The translations under genes were made by a program, and so were the position numbers. Below, one piece after another: positions 1 through 9,341 of a stretch of 64,000 bases of DNA. Source of the stretch: Rhodocyclales bacterium. Its GTDB lineage: Bacteria > Pseudomonadota > Gammaproteobacteria > Burkholderiales > Rhodocyclaceae. Every line of letters starts with the position of its first letter. Position 1 is the stretch's first letter. The stretch lies in the NCBI GenBank assembly GCA_016214145.1, contig JACRPA010000002.1, positions 868,001 to 932,000 on the forward strand, written 5' to 3'. Under the pieces are notes generated by a model. That model saw only the letters and a list, made by a program, of their open reading frames with translations, had not been told where the DNA came from and did no database searches.

Positions 1-1
1 C

Positions 2-316
2 ATCGCTCAGGTGGTGCCCTCGCCCTTGCGCGCCAGTTACGGCATCTCCAAGGAGTTCATCGCCGCAGCGAAAAAGGCCAACAGCAAAGACACCACTTAT
101 AACAGTCTGGAGGGCTATATCACGGCAAGGGTTTTCGTTGAGGCGATACGCCGTGCCGGCAAGGATCTTTCCAGAGAAAAACTGATGACCGCTCTGGAAA
201 CGATGAACAACTACGACCTGGGTGGCTTCGTGATCGATTACTCCGGCGGCAAGCGCATCGGCTCGACCTTCGTCGATTTATCGATCATCAGCAAGAGCGG
301 ACAGTTCCTGCACTAA
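2..316 (+). CDS. ABC transporter substrate-binding protein, C-terminal part (branched-chain amino acid type)
   Basis: The reading frame is open from base 2 and stops at 316, so only about the last 104 residues are present and the N-terminus lies outside the window. The opening residues (IAQVVPSP) and the following segment resemble the C-terminal lobe of periplasmic leucine/isoleucine/valine-binding proteins (Peripla_BP_6 type). Such proteins deliver ligand to an inner-membrane ABC permease. The tail (GGFVIDYSGGKRIGSTFVDL, then a final strand) fits the end of that fold. No permease gene is visible, so the ligand cannot be assigned. It converges on cysS with a 9-base gap. Confidence 0.7.
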   Translation: MAQVVPSPLRASYGISKEFIAAAKKANSKDTTYNSLEGYITARVFVEAIRRAGKDLSREKLMTALETMNNYDLGGFVIDYSGGKRIGSTFVDLSIISKSGQFLH

Positions 317-325
317 ATGCAAGGC

Positions 326-1711
326 TCAGGCGCGCCGCCATTCGGTGGCGCCGCCGGGCTTGTCCTCCAGCACGACGCCTTCCTCCAGCAACTCGTTGCG
401 GATACGGTCGGCCCCGGCGTAATCCTTGGCCTTCTTCGCTGCCGCTCTTGCCGCGATACGCGCTTCTATGGCATCGGCATCAGGCTGACCGCCCGTTGCC
501 GACGGCGCCTGAAGAAAAACAACAGGATCGCGTTCGAGCAGGCCCAGCGCGCCGGCCAGCGCCTTGAGTTGGCCGGCTGCTCCAGCCGATCGCGTGCGGT
601 TCACCTCGTTGGCCAGCTCGAACAAAACGGCGATGGCCTCGGGGGTATTGAAATCGTCGTCCATCGCCTGGCGGAATCTCACCGCATGCGGCTCGTTCCA
701 GTCGATGCTCCCGACTTCCGATGCAACCCCCTTGAGCGCCGTATACAGCCTTGAGAGCGCGCTGCGTGCATCGTCGAGATGCGCGTCGGAATAGTTGAGC
801 GGACTGCGGTAATGGGCGCGCAGGATGAAGAAGCGCACCACCTCGGCATCGTACTGCTTCAGCACCTCGCGGATGGTGAAGAAGTTGCCGAGCGATTTCG
901 ACATCTTCTCGTCGTCCACCCGGACGAAGCCGTTGTGCATCCAGTAATTCACGAAGCGGCAGCCGTGCGCGCCCTCGCTCTGCGCGATCTCGTTCTCGTG
1001 GTGTGGGAACTGCAAGTCCTGGCCGCCGCCGTGGATGTCGAAATGCGGCCCCAGCAGTTCGGAACTCATGGCCGAACATTCAATGTGCCAGCCGGGCCGG
1101 CCGCTGCCCCAGGGCGAATCCCATTTCGCCTCGGCAGGCTCGCCCTCCTTGGCATGCTTCCAGAGGACGAAATCGAGCGGGTCATGCTTGCCTTCCATCA
1201 CGTCGACGCGCTCGCCGGCGCGCAGGTCCTCCAGCGACTTTCCGGAGAGCCGGCCGTAGCCCTCGAACTTGCGCACGCTGTAGCAGACGTCGCGGTTGGC
1301 GGCGAGGTAGGCGTAGCCGTTCTTCTCCAGCGCGCCGATCAGCCGCTGCATGGCAGCCACATGCTGGGTCGCACGCGGCTCATGGTCCGGTTTCTGCACG
1401 CCCAGGGCCTCGGCATCTTCGTGCATGAAGGCGATGTAGCGGTCGGTCAGTGCCCGGATGGACTCGCCATTCTCCTGCGCCCGCCGGATGATCTTGTCGT
1501 CGATATCGGTGATGTTGCGCACGTAGACGATCTGGTAGCCGGAAGCGCGCAGCCAGCGCGCCACCATGTCGAATACCACCAGCACGCGGGCGTGGCCGAG
1601 ATGGCAGTAGTCGTATACGGTCATGCCGCAGACATACATGCGCACCAGGCCGGGCTCGATCGGGGCGAACACCTGCTTGTCGCGCAGCAGGGTATTGTGG
1701 ATTTTCAGCAT
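326..1711 (-). CDS. cysS: Cysteine--tRNA ligase
   Basis: Class I aminoacyl-tRNA synthetase that attaches cysteine to tRNA-Cys in the cytoplasm. The 461 residues are the usual length. The HIGH-type signature is seen as HLGH at residues 37-40 and the KMSKS loop at 269-273. The zinc ligands that select cysteine are recognisable as Cys28, Cys212, His237 and Glu241. The start ATG at 1711 gives the canonical N-terminus MLKIHNTL. It is convergent with the transporter fragment and divergent from the TPR gene, so it is probably transcribed alone. Confidence 0.97.
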   Translation of the reverse strand: MLKIHNTLLRDKQVFAPIEPGLVRMYVCGMTVYDYCHLGHARVLVVFDMVARWLRASGYQIVYVRNITDIDDKIIRRAQENGESIRALTDRYIAFMHEDAEALGVQKPDHEPRATQHVAAMQRLIGALEKNGYAYLAANRDVCYSVRKFEGYGRLSGKSLEDLRAGERVDVMEGKHDPLDFVLWKHAKEGEPAEAKWDSPWGSGRPGWHIECSAMSSELLGPHFDIHGGGQDLQFPHHENEIAQSEGAHGCRFVNYWMHNGFVRVDDEKMSKSLGNFFTIREVLKQYDAEVVRFFILRAHYRSPLNYSDAHLDDARSALSRLYTALKGVASEVGSIDWNEPHAVRFRQAMDDDFNTPEAIAVLFELANEVNRTRSAGAAGQLKALAGALGLLERDPVVFLQAPSATGGQPDADAIEARIAARAAAKKAKDYAGADRIRNELLEEGVVLEDKPGGATEWRRA

Positions 1712-1818
1712 CGGGGATAATGCGCTCTGGAAAACGAAGTTTCAGTGAAGGCTGATGCCCGCGTGGGCGGGCGTTATGCCGGCGCTAAAACGGCGGATCG
1801 GCCTGAAAACGGCGAATA

Positions 1819-1848
1819 TTGTTGATCTGCTGCCGTTCTTGCTAGAAT
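1819..1848 (+). promoter_or_regulatory. Candidate sigma-70 promoter for the TPR / L,D-transpeptidase pair
   Basis: A -35-like TTGTTG at 1819-1824 and a -10-like TAGAAT at 1843-1848 are separated by 18 bases and lie about 40 bases before the ATG at 1890. The rest of the 178-base cysS/TPR gap shows no gene. This is assigned by eye only. Confidence 0.4.
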
Positions 1849-1889
1849 GTCAGACTATTCAAATGCCTATGGCCGAAAAGTATAACATA

Positions 1890-2936
1890 ATGACCCTACG
1901 CCGCTTTTCCGCTCTTCCGTACGCCCTCGCCGCCCTGCTGTGCGCAGGACTGCTCTCCTTGGCTCCGGCGGCTGCCCGCGCCGACACGCTGGAGGAAGCC
2001 AACCGCCTCATGAAGCAGGGCCAACTCGGCCCGGCGCTGGAGAAAACCGATCAGGTGCTGGCCGCCAAGCCGAAGGATGCCCAGGCGCGCTTCATGAAGG
2101 GCCTGATCCTGACGGAAATGAACCGCCACAACGAGGCCATTGCCGTCTTCACCAAGCTGACCGAGGACTATCCGGAACTGCCGGAACCCTACAACAACCT
2201 CGCCGTCCTCTACGCCCAGCAGCGTCAGTTCGAGAAAGCCAAGAACGCGCTGGAGATGGCCATCCGCACCCATCCCTCCTACGCCACGGCGCACGAGAAC
2301 CTCGGCGACATTTACGCCCGCATGGCCAGCCAGGCCTATGACAAGGCGCTGCAGATCGACTCCTCCAACGCCAGCGCGCAATCCAAGCTGGCCATGATCC
2401 GCGATCTGATGAGCGTTGCCGCCCGCCCGACGGCGCTGGCCTCGCGCAGCACGTCCGGCAAGGTGCAGACGCCCCCGACCCCGGTCGCGAAGGCAGAAGT
2501 CGCGCCGGTCGCCAAGTCCGAACCCGCCCCTGTCGCCAAATCCGAGCCGGCCGAGCCGAAACCGGCCCCGGCGGTCGAGACCAAGCCCGCTGCCGCCGGC
2601 AAACAGGACGTGGAAAAGACTATCCGCGACTGGGCCGCCGCCTGGTCGAGGAAGGACGTCAAGGCCTATCTCGCCGCCTACGACCGTGATTTCCAGACCC
2701 CGGGCGGCGAAGCGCGAAATGCCTGGGAAGCCGAGCGCACGCGCCGCATCAGCAAAACCGAGCCTATCCAGGTCGGCGTCGAAAACATCCAGGTATCAGT
2801 GGAGGGCGATCGCGCCACCGCCAAGTTTCGCCAGCACTACAGGTCGGGCAAGCTGAAGACCTCCGCCACCAAGGCGATGGTGATGGTCAGACGCGACGGC
2901 CGGTGGCTGATCCAGCAGGAGCGGGTCGCCAACTGA
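1890..2936 (+). CDS. Exported TPR protein with C-terminal SnoaL/Cds6-like domain
   Basis: A 348-residue protein of unknown exact role. Residues 1-31 form a signal peptide ending AARA. Three to four TPR units follow (about 32-170), then a low-complexity Ala/Pro/Lys linker with repeated VAKSEPAP units, then an NTF2/SnoaL-like domain (about 235-345) of the kind found in Cds6 or L,D-transpeptidase-associated proteins. An in-frame ATG exists at 1755, but the ATG at 1890 puts the signal peptide at the N-terminus and is preferred. Its stop overlaps the start of the L,D-transpeptidase gene by one base (TGATG), so the two are translationally coupled. A periplasmic scaffold for the transpeptidase is inferred. 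Confidence 0.8.
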   Translation: MTLRRFSALPYALAALLCAGLLSLAPAAARADTLEEANRLMKQGQLGPALEKTDQVLAAKPKDAQARFMKGLILTEMNRHNEAIAVFTKLTEDYPELPEPYNNLAVLYAQQRQFEKAKNALEMAIRTHPSYATAHENLGDIYARMASQAYDKALQIDSSNASAQSKLAMIRDLMSVAARPTALASRSTSGKVQTPPTPVAKAEVAPVAKSEPAPVAKSEPAEPKPAPAVETKPAAAGKQDVEKTIRDWAAAWSRKDVKAYLAAYDRDFQTPGGEARNAWEAERTRRISKTEPIQVGVENIQVSVEGDRATAKFRQHYRSGKLKTSATKAMVMVRRDGRWLIQQERVAN

Positions 2937-4159
2937 TGGCCAGTATCCCAAACCCCGAGGCGGGCGCTGGTCGCGCACGCCTTCGACTCCTCGCCGCGGC
3001 GCTATGCCTGGCCGCCGCCGGCGCAACTGCCGCCGCTTCGCCCGAGCAGACCTACTCCGATTCCGGTCCGGAGCCGATGCTGGACCAGGTCTTCGCCCAT
3101 ATTGAGCATAACCGCCTCGATGCGGCGCTGGGACAGACGGAGAGGCTGCTCAAGGCCTATCCCAATTTCCGCCTCGGCCATCTCGTCAAGGGCGACCTCC
3201 TGCTGGCCCGTTCGCGACCGCTCAAGACGCTGGGCAACGCCGCCAACGCGCCCCAGGACAAGCTGGCCGATCTGCGCGAGGAAGCCATCGCCCGCCTCAA
3301 GGCCTATCGCGACAAGCCGCCGGCCGACTATGTGCCGCGCTATCTGCTGCAGATGCACCCCGAGCAGAAATTCGCCGTTGTGGTCGACACGCAGAAGGCC
3401 CGCCTTTACCTCTACCGTAATGTGGAGGGCCAACCGCGTTTCGTCGCCGACTACTACATCTCGCACGGCAAGGCCGGCACCGACAAGGTGCGCGAAGGCG
3501 ACAAGAAGACCCCCATCGGCGTCTATCACGTCACCGCCAGCCTGCCGCGGCAAAAGCTGACCGACTTCTACGGCAGCGGCGCCTTCCCCATCAGCTACCC
3601 GAACGAGTGGGACAAGCGTCAGGGCCGCAACGGCCACGGCATCTGGCTGCACGGCACGCCCTCCGACACCTTCTCGCGGCCGCCCAAGGCGTCCGACGGC
3701 TGCGTCGTGCTGGCCAACCAGGATCTCGACGCCCTGGCGAAGAACCTGCAGATCGGCACCACGCCGGTGATCATCTCCAACAGCATCGAATGGCTCTCGC
3801 TCGACGACTGGCAGGCAGAACGTACCGCGCTGTCCGGGAGCATCGAGGCATGGCGCAGCGACTGGGAAAGCCTCGACACCGAGAAGTACCTGCGCCACTA
3901 CTCGAAGCGCTTCCAGTCCGGCAGCCAGTCCATCGAGCAATGGTCGGCGCAGAAGCGACTGGTCAATGCGGCAAAGCAGTGGATCAAGGTCGGCGCGGCC
4001 AACATCAGCATGTTCCGCAACCCCGGCAAGGAAGAAATGGTCGTCGTCACCTTTGACCAGGACTACCGGAGCAGCAACCTCAGCAATGTCATGAAGAAGC
4101 GCCAGTACTGGATGAAGGAAGACGGCGCGTGGAAGATTGTCTACGAAGGCGGCGCGTAA
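2936..4159 (+). CDS. L,D-transpeptidase (YkuD/YafK type) with C-terminal Cds6-like domain
   Basis: 407 residues. There is a signal peptide (about 1-35), a helical region with TPR-like character, a YkuD catalytic domain (about 145-285) and a C-terminal SnoaL/NTF2-like domain (about 300-405). The active-site segment runs from His239 ([10 protein letters not shown]) to the nucleophile Cys256 in SDGCVVL. In this family the second motif is usually SHGC or SDGC, so the enzyme looks intact. Such enzymes form or cleave 3-3 peptidoglycan crosslinks or attach lipoproteins to murein; which of these applies is not visible. The start at 2936 overlaps the upstream stop, and upstream in-frame starts lie inside the TPR gene. 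Confidence 0.87.
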   Translation: MASIPNPEAGAGRARLRLLAAALCLAAAGATAAASPEQTYSDSGPEPMLDQVFAHIEHNRLDAALGQTERLLKAYPNFRLGHLVKGDLLLARSRPLKTLGNAANAPQDKLADLREEAIARLKAYRDKPPADYVPRYLLQMHPEQKFAVVVDTQKARLYLYRNVEGQPRFVADYYISHGKAGTDKVREGDKKTPIGVYHVTASLPRQKLTDFYGSGAFPISYPNEWDKRQGRNGHGIWLHGTPSDTFSRPPKASDGCVVLANQDLDALAKNLQIGTTPVIISNSIEWLSLDDWQAERTALSGSIEAWRSDWESLDTEKYLRHYSKRFQSGSQSIEQWSAQKRLVNAAKQWIKVGAANISMFRNPGKEEMVVVTFDQDYRSSNLSNVMKKRQYWMKEDGAWKIVYEGGA

Positions 4160-4190
4160 GCCCGCTTCTTTTTTTTACGGGAACCCTGCA

Positions 4191-4763
4191 ATGAAGAAGC
4201 TAATCGCGCTGGCCGCCGGCCTGCTTATGAGCCTGTCCGTCCTCGCCGCCAACCCGATCGTCGAAATGAAGACGAATCATGGCCTCATCGTCATCGAGCT
4301 GTATGCCGACAAGGCGCCGAAGACCGTCGAGAACTTTCTGCAGTATGTGAAGGACGGTTTCTACAACGGCACGATCTTCCACCGCGTCATCGACGGCTTC
4401 ATGATCCAGGGCGGCGGCTTCGAGCCGGGCATGAAGGAAAAGCCGACGCGCGCGCCGATCGAGAACGAGGCGAAGAACGGCCTGGAGAACGCCGTCGGCA
4501 CGCTGGCCATGGCGCGCACGCAGGACCCGCATTCCGCCTCGGCGCAGTTCTTCATCAACCTCGTCGACAACCGCCCGCTTGACTACCCCTCGCGCGACGG
4601 CTGGGGCTATGCGGTATTCGGCAAGGTCACCCAGGGCTTCGACATCGTCCAGAAAATCGCCAAGGTGAAGACCGGCAACGCCGGCTTCCACCAGAACGTT
4701 CCGGTCGATCCCGTCAAAATCGAATCCATCCGGCTTCTGCCAGAAGCCAAACCCGCCAAGTAA
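4191..4763 (+). CDS. ppiA: Periplasmic peptidyl-prolyl cis-trans isomerase, cyclophilin type
   Basis: 190 residues. Residues 1-20 are a signal peptide ([20 protein letters not shown]), so the enzyme acts in the periplasm. The cyclophilin core is complete, with the catalytic [13 protein letters not shown] segment, the QFFINL strand and the WGYAVFGKV strand. It catalyses isomerisation of peptidyl-prolyl bonds during protein folding. The ATG at 4191 was chosen over an upstream in-frame ATG at 4137 that lies inside the L,D-transpeptidase gene. Its cytoplasmic paralogue follows after 12 bases, a tandem arrangement that suggests duplication and shared transcription. Confidence 0.93.
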   Translation: MKKLIALAAGLLMSLSVLAANPIVEMKTNHGLIVIELYADKAPKTVENFLQYVKDGFYNGTIFHRVIDGFMIQGGGFEPGMKEKPTRAPIENEAKNGLENAVGTLAMARTQDPHSASAQFFINLVDNRPLDYPSRDGWGYAVFGKVTQGFDIVQKIAKVKTGNAGFHQNVPVDPVKIESIRLLPEAKPAK

Positions 4764-4775
4764 CCAGGAGACACC

Positions 4776-5267
4776 ATGGTCAAGCTGCACACCACCTTCG
4801 GCACCATCGTCCTCGAACTGGACGCCGCCAAGGCGCCCGAGACGGTGAAGAATTTTCTCGCCTATGTCGAGGCCGGCCACTACGACAACACGATTTTCCA
4901 CCGCGTCATCGACGGCTTCATGATCCAGGGCGGCGGCTTCGAGCCGGGCATGAACCAGAAGCCGACCAATGCGCCGATCCAGAACGAAGCCGCCAACGGC
5001 CTGAAGAACGACCGCTACACCATCGCCATGGCGCGCACCGGCGACCCGCATTCGGCCAGCGCGCAGTTCTTCATCAACGTCAAGGACAACGCCTTCCTCA
5101 ACCACACCGCGCCGAGCGGCCAGGGCTGGGGCTACTGCGTGTTCGGCAAGGTGGTCGAGGGCATGGATGTCGTCGACAAAATCAAGGGCGTCAAGACCGG
5201 CAGCAAGGGCTTCCACCAGGACGTGCCGGTCGACGACGTGGTGATCCAGAAGGCCGAGGTCGCCTGA
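4776..5267 (+). CDS. ppiB: Cytoplasmic peptidyl-prolyl cis-trans isomerase, cyclophilin type
   Basis: 163 residues with no signal peptide. It is close in sequence to the preceding gene ([32 protein letters not shown]) and has the family's usual length. It catalyses proline isomerisation in the cytoplasm. A good ribosome-binding site (CAGGAG) precedes the ATG at 4776. It lies between ppiA and lpxH on the same strand, 13 bases before lpxH, so the run from the TPR gene to lpxH may be one transcript. Confidence 0.95.
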   Translation: MVKLHTTFGTIVLELDAAKAPETVKNFLAYVEAGHYDNTIFHRVIDGFMIQGGGFEPGMNQKPTNAPIQNEAANGLKNDRYTIAMARTGDPHSASAQFFINVKDNAFLNHTAPSGQGWGYCVFGKVVEGMDVVDKIKGVKTGSKGFHQDVPVDDVVIQKAEVA

Positions 5268-5280
5268 CAAAGGCGGAGAT

Positions 5281-6009
5281 GTGGCAGTGGCGACGCTGTT
5301 TATCTCCGACCTCCATCTCTGCCCGAGCCGGCCGCGGATCAATCGGCTCTTCCTCGATTTTCTCGCCGGCCCGGCGCGACAGGCCGAAGCGCTCCACATA
5401 CTCGGCGACCTGTTCGAATACTGGGCGGGCGACGACGATCTCGACGATCCCTTCAATGCCGGCATCTGCGCCGCCCTGCGCGGCCCATCCGAAGCAGGCG
5501 TCCCGGTTTTCTTCATGGCGGGGAATCGCGATTTTCTCACTGGCGAAGCCTTTGCCCGCAGCGCCGGATTGACGCTGCTGCCCGATCCGACGCTCGTCGA
5601 AGTTGCAGGCACGACCACACTGCTCATGCATGGCGACACGCTGTGCACCGACGATGCCGCCTACCAGGTATTCCGGGAGGAAGTACGCTCGATGGATTGG
5701 CGACAGGCCTTCCTTGCCTTGCCATTGGACCGCCGCAAGGCCCAGATCGAGTCACTGCGCCGCGAAAGCGAGGTGCAGAAGCGCATCAAACCAGCGGAAA
5801 TCATGGATGTGAATCCAGCCGCCGTCCTGCAGGCACTGACTTTGCACCAATGCAACCGCCTCATCCACGGCCATACCCATCGCCCCGCCCATCACAGCCT
5901 TGTCATTGACGGCCACCCCTGCGAACGCTGGGTGTTGCCGGACTGGTATGAAACCGGCGGCTATCTTGCCTGTGACGAGAGCGGTTGCCGGCTGATGACG
6001 CTCGCCTAA
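5281..6009 (+). CDS. lpxH: UDP-2,3-diacylglucosamine diphosphatase
   Basis: 242 residues. It is a calcineurin-like metallophosphoesterase that hydrolyses UDP-2,3-diacylglucosamine to lipid X and UMP in lipid A synthesis, at the inner face of the cytoplasmic membrane. The metal-binding motifs are in order: SDLHL (about 9-13), GDLFEYW (42-48), GNRDF (81-85), MHGDTLC, and HGHTHRP near the C-terminus. The start is a GTG at 5281; a second GTG at 5287 is also possible. The gene overlaps the end of metZ on the other strand by 4 bases. It carries one copy of the interspersed 24-base motif at 5820. Confidence 0.94.
   Translation: MAVATLFISDLHLCPSRPRINRLFLDFLAGPARQAEALHILGDLFEYWAGDDDLDDPFNAGICAALRGPSEAGVPVFFMAGNRDFLTGEAFARSAGLTLLPDPTLVEVAGTTTLLMHGDTLCTDDAAYQVFREEVRSMDWRQAFLALPLDRRKAQIESLRRESEVQKRIKPAEIMDVNPAAVLQALTLHQCNRLIHGHTHRPAHHSLVIDGHPCERWVLPDWYETGGYLACDESGCRLMTLA
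5820..5843 (+). repeat. Interspersed 24-base motif, copy 1 (inside lpxH)
   Basis: CGCCGT, eight bases (CCTGCAGG), then CACTGACTTT. It is read in the lpxH frame as AVLQALTL. It is one of eight copies with identical spacing in the window. Confidence 0.8.
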
Positions 6010-7187
6010 ATCAGCGCCAGCCCCCGTGCCAGGTCGGTCTGGATGTCCGCCAGGGACTCCAGACCGACGGCCACGCGCAGCAGGCTTTCCCGGATGCCCG
6101 CAGCGGCGCGCGCCTCGGCGCTGATGCGCCCGTGCGTGGTGCTTGCCGGGTGGGTGATGGTGCTTTTGGTATCCCCCAGGTTGGCGGTGATGGAGATCAG
6201 GCGCGTCGCGTCCACCACCCGCCATGCCTGCTCGCGGCCGCCCTTGACCTCGAAGGAAACGATGGCGCCGCCCGATTTCTGCTGGCGCATCGCCAGTTCA
6301 TGCTGCGGATGCGAAGGCAGCCCGGGATAATAAACCCGCGCCACCAGCGGCTGCGCTTCCAGCCAGCGCGCGAGTTCCAGCGCCGTCGCGGATTGCGCTT
6401 CCATGCGGATGCGCAGGGTTTCCAGGCCTTTCAGAATGACCCAGGCGTTGAACGGGGAAATGGAGGGGCCGGCCGTGCGCAGGAACTTGAACACCTCCTC
6501 CGTAAGTTCCTTGCGCCCGACCACCGCCCCGCCGAGCACCCGCCCCTGGCCATCGAGATACTTGGTGGCGGAATGGATCACCAGGTCGGCGCCCAGGTCC
6601 AGCGGACGCTGCAGGGCCGGCGAGCAGAAACAGTTGTCTACCGCCAGCAGCGCGCCGCCGGCATGGGCGATCCGGGCCAGGGCGGCGATGTCGAACACCC
6701 CGGTGAGCGGATTCGACGGCGTTTCGATGAAGACGAGCTTCGTCTGCGGCCGCAGCGCCGCCTTGAAAGCCGATGGTTCGCAGGAGGCGACAAAGGTGGT
6801 CTCGACGCCGAACTTGGACAGGATGCCGCCGAACAGTTGCTGCGTGGCGCCGAAAATGCCCTGGGAAGCGACGATGTGCTCCCCCGCCTTCATGAGGGCC
6901 ATGACGGTCGACAGGATGGCCGCCATGCCGCTCGCCGTGGCGATGCAGGCCTCACCCCCCTCCAGGGCCGCAAGGCGTTCCTGCAGCATGCTGACGGTCG
7001 GGTTGGAGAAGCGGCCGTAGACGAAACCTGCCTCCTCGCCGGAGAAGCGGGCCGCCGCCTGGGCGGCATTGTCGAAAACGAAGCTCGATGTGAGGTAGAG
7101 CGCCTCGGCGTGCTCGTTGAACTGGCTGCGTTGTATGCCGGCACGCACCGCCAGCGTGTCCAGATCGAATTCCTTGTCCATGTTCAT
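6006..7187 (-). CDS. metZ: O-succinylhomoserine sulfhydrylase
   Basis: 393-residue PLP enzyme of the Cys/Met metabolism family. It makes homocysteine from an activated homoserine and sulfide in direct sulfhydrylation. The PLP lysine is Lys209 in HSATKYLDGQGR; other family motifs include YGRFSNPT and ETPSNP. Position directly after cvpA-purF matches the metZ of pseudomonads and betaproteobacteria, which use O-succinylhomoserine; the acyl preference is inferred from that. ATG codons at 7187 and 7181 are both possible, and a GGGG stretch is better spaced for the second. A SAM-II-type element precedes the gene, implying repression when S-adenosylmethionine is plentiful. Confidence 0.92.
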   Translation of the reverse strand: MNMDKEFDLDTLAVRAGIQRSQFNEHAEALYLTSSFVFDNAAQAAARFSGEEAGFVYGRFSNPTVSMLQERLAALEGGEACIATASGMAAILSTVMALMKAGEHIVASQGIFGATQQLFGGILSKFGVETTFVASCEPSAFKAALRPQTKLVFIETPSNPLTGVFDIAALARIAHAGGALLAVDNCFCSPALQRPLDLGADLVIHSATKYLDGQGRVLGGAVVGRKELTEEVFKFLRTAGPSISPFNAWVILKGLETLRIRMEAQSATALELARWLEAQPLVARVYYPGLPSHPQHELAMRQQKSGGAIVSFEVKGGREQAWRVVDATRLISITANLGDTKSTITHPASTTHGRISAEARAAAGIRESLLRVAVGLESLADIQTDLARGLALI

Positions 7188-7200
7188 GCCCCAGAAAGCA

Positions 7201-7233
7201 GAAAACCCGGCGCAGCTGAGCGACCGGGTTTTC
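7201..7233 (-). terminator. Hairpin between SAM-II element and metZ, probable attenuator terminator
   Basis: On the minus strand GAAAACCCGG (7233-7224) pairs perfectly with CCGGGTTTTC (7210-7201) around a 13-base loop, and a T-rich stretch follows. It starts where the riboswitch core ends and lies 14 bases before metZ. It is therefore a plausible transcriptional expression platform, though termination has not been shown. Confidence 0.65.
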
Positions 7234-7289
7234 CCCTCGCTTTAGCCGCATTTATTAAGCGCCCGCAAGCTGATATCAAATCGGCGCAG
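7233..7289 (-). promoter_or_regulatory. SAM-II (SAM-alpha) riboswitch upstream of metZ
   Basis: Read on the minus strand, the 57 bases show the conserved SAM-II blocks in order: GCGCC (P1 5' strand, 7287-7283), GATTTGA (7282-7276), CTTGC (7269-7265), GGCGC (P1 3' strand, 7263-7259), AATAAATGC (7256-7248) and GCTAAA (7246-7241). P1 pairs perfectly, and AGC (7271-7269) can pair with GCT (7246-7244) to make the pseudoknot. The class binds S-adenosylmethionine and typically controls methionine synthesis genes, mostly described in Alphaproteobacteria. It lies 30 bases after the purF stop and about 45 bases before metZ. Recognition is by conserved bases and pairing; no covariance search was run. 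Confidence 0.85.
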
Positions 7290-7319
7290 TTCGAAAGCTA
7301 CACGGGGTTCCGACTCCTG

Positions 7320-8840
7320 TCAATCCGCCACGACGAGATTGAGGTCGAGCTGGGCCACATCGCCGTCCTCCCCGCTCAGATTGCCGTCGCTGCGCTGGTT
7401 CTCGACGCTGGTGAGATATTCGGCGCTGACGTCGCCGGTGACGTAGCAGCCGTCGAAGCAGGAGGTTTCGAACACCGTGATGGACGGATTGAGCGAATGC
7501 ACCGCCGCCTTGAGCGCATCGAGATCCTGGTAGATCAGGCCGTCGGCGCCGATTTCCTGGCAGATTTCCTCGTCGTTGCGGTTGCTGGCGATCAGTTCGT
7601 GGCGCGAGGGCATGTCGATGCCGTAGACGTTGGCGAAGCGCACCGGCGGCGCCGCCGAGGCGAAATACACCTTGCGCGCGCCGGCATCGCGGGCCATCTG
7701 CACGATCTCCTTGCTGGTCGTGCCGCGCACGATGGAGTCATCCACCAGCAGCACGCTCTTGCCGCGGAATTCCTGGGCGATGGTGTTGAGCTTCTGCCGC
7801 ACCGATTTCCGCCGCTGCGCCTGACCCGGCATGATGAAGGTGCGGCCGATATAGCGGTTCTTGACGAAGCCTTCGCGGTAGGGAAGATCGAGCCGGGTGG
7901 CCAGTTCCATGGCCGACGGGCGACTGGAATCGGGAATCGGAATGACGGAATCGATATCGATGTGCGGCAGGGTGTGGCGAATCTTTTCCGCCAGATGCTC
8001 GCCCATCTTGACGCGGCTTTCATAGACGGAAATGCCGTCGATCAGCGAGTCCGGCCTGGCCAGATAGACGAACTCGAAGATGCAGGGTGCGCGTAGCGTG
8101 CGCTCGGCGCACTGCTTGCTGTGGAAGCTGCCCTGGATGTCGACGAGCACGGCCTCGCCCGGCGCCACGTCGCGCATGATCTGGAAGCCCAGCGTGTCGA
8201 GCGCCACGCTTTCGGACGCGACCAGGTACTCGTTGCCCGCCGGCGTGACGTTGCGGCCGATGATCAGGGGGCGGATGCCGTAGGGGTCACGGAAGGCGAG
8301 CAGGCCGTAGCCGGCAATCATCGCCACCACGGCGTAGGCACCGCGCACGCGGCGATGCACGCCGGCCACCGCCTTGAAGATGGTCTCGGCGTCGAGCTGG
8401 TACTTGGTCGCCGCCGCCTGCAGTTCATGCGCCAGCACGTTGAGCAGCACTTCGGAGTCGGAGTTGGTGTTGATGTGGCGCAGGTCCTGCAGGAACATCT
8501 CGCGCTTGAGTTCCTCGGCATTGGTCAGGTTGCCGTTGTGCGCGAGCATCAGGCCGAAGGGCGAATTCACATAGAAGGGCTGCGACTCGGCGGAGTTGTG
8601 GGCCGAGCCGGCCGTCGGGTAGCGGCAGTGGGCGATGCCCCAGTTACCCTGCAGGCTGCGCATGTTGCGCGTGCGGAAGACGTCGCGCACCAGGCCGGGG
8701 CCCTTGTGCATGTGGAAGACGCCGGTTTCGGCCGTGGCGATGCCGGCCGCGTCCTGGCCGCGGTGCTGCAGCACCTGCAGGCCGTCATAGAGAAGCTGGT
8801 TCACCGGCGTCGTCGCGACGACGCCCAGGATTCCGCACAT
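7320..8840 (-). CDS. purF: Amidophosphoribosyltransferase
   Basis: 506 residues. It catalyses the first step of purine synthesis, PRPP plus glutamine to phosphoribosylamine. The N-terminal glutaminase domain has the nucleophile Cys2 (MCGILGVV) exposed after Met removal. The C-terminal phosphoribosyltransferase domain has the PRPP loop [14 protein letters not shown]. Both domains are complete. It follows cvpA after 3 bases and precedes metZ on the same strand, the usual gamma/betaproteobacterial order. The SAM-responsive element beyond its stop would let metZ be shut off without affecting purF. Confidence 0.96.
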   Translation of the reverse strand: MCGILGVVATTPVNQLLYDGLQVLQHRGQDAAGIATAETGVFHMHKGPGLVRDVFRTRNMRSLQGNWGIAHCRYPTAGSAHNSAESQPFYVNSPFGLMLAHNGNLTNAEELKREMFLQDLRHINTNSDSEVLLNVLAHELQAAATKYQLDAETIFKAVAGVHRRVRGAYAVVAMIAGYGLLAFRDPYGIRPLIIGRNVTPAGNEYLVASESVALDTLGFQIMRDVAPGEAVLVDIQGSFHSKQCAERTLRAPCIFEFVYLARPDSLIDGISVYESRVKMGEHLAEKIRHTLPHIDIDSVIPIPDSSRPSAMELATRLDLPYREGFVKNRYIGRTFIMPGQAQRRKSVRQKLNTIAQEFRGKSVLLVDDSIVRGTTSKEIVQMARDAGARKVYFASAAPPVRFANVYGIDMPSRHELIASNRNDEEICQEIGADGLIYQDLDALKAAVHSLNPSITVFETSCFDGCYVTGDVSAEYLTSVENQRSDGNLSGEDGDVAQLDLNLVVAD

Positions 8841-8843
8841 GTC

Positions 8844-9335
8844 TCACCTATAGCGTATGCGCTTGGCCACCGCGGGGGGCAGCCAGGGTTTGGCCGCCAG
8901 CACCGCGGTTTCCAGCGGCGGCGCCAGCCAGGCCTGCCGCCACCACGCCTGTTGCGGCAGCGTCGTGAGGCCGCCGATCAGCACGCTCAACAATACCACC
9001 AGCACGCCCCGCGCGACGCCGAACACCGCGCCGAGAAAACGATCCAGCGGCCCCAATCCGATCGCCCGCAGCAGCTTCGACAGGGCCAGGCGCAGCAGGG
9101 CCACCGCCACCAATACCGCCACGACGATCGCCGCAAAGGCCGCCGCATACTGCAACGCCGGATCCTTCAGCCAATCACCGAATACCGGCGCCACTTCCGG
9201 CGCCAGGGCACGTCCCGCCAGGAGCGCCGCCACCCAGGCCGCCAGCGCCAGCACCTCGCTCACCAGCCCGCGCCAGGCGCCGAGCAGGATCGAAGCGGCG
9301 ACGATCGCCAGGACTGCATAATCGAAAGCCGTCAC
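8844..9335 (-). CDS. cvpA: CvpA family inner-membrane protein
   Basis: 163 residues with about four predicted membrane segments, matching the CvpA (colicin V production) family. The family is linked to purine operons and, in enterobacteria, to bile salt tolerance, but its biochemical role is not settled. The start is a GTG at 9335 (MTAFDYAVLAIVAASILLG), 6 bases after the SPOR protein stop. It sits directly before purF, the classical position. Confidence 0.9.
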   Translation of the reverse strand: MTAFDYAVLAIVAASILLGAWRGLVSEVLALAAWVAALLAGRALAPEVAPVFGDWLKDPALQYAAAFAAIVVAVLVAVALLRLALSKLLRAIGLGPLDRFLGAVFGVARGVLVVLLSVLIGGLTTLPQQAWWRQAWLAPPLETAVLAAKPWLPPAVAKRIRYR

Positions 9336-9341
9336 TGCTGC

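Noticed and set aside
2150-2175. TGCCGT-N10-CTGACC resembling the interspersed motif
   Set aside because: It lacks the first base and the terminal TTT, so it is below the match level of the eight listed copies.
2460-2580. Tandem repeat region in the TPR gene (VAKSEPAP units)
   Set aside because: It is an ordinary Ala/Pro/Lys-rich linker; the DNA repeats are short and imperfect and need no separate feature.
5985-8096. A 703-codon open frame on the plus strand opposite metZ and purF
   Set aside because: It is a GC-driven antisense shadow; the minus-strand frames are complete known enzymes.
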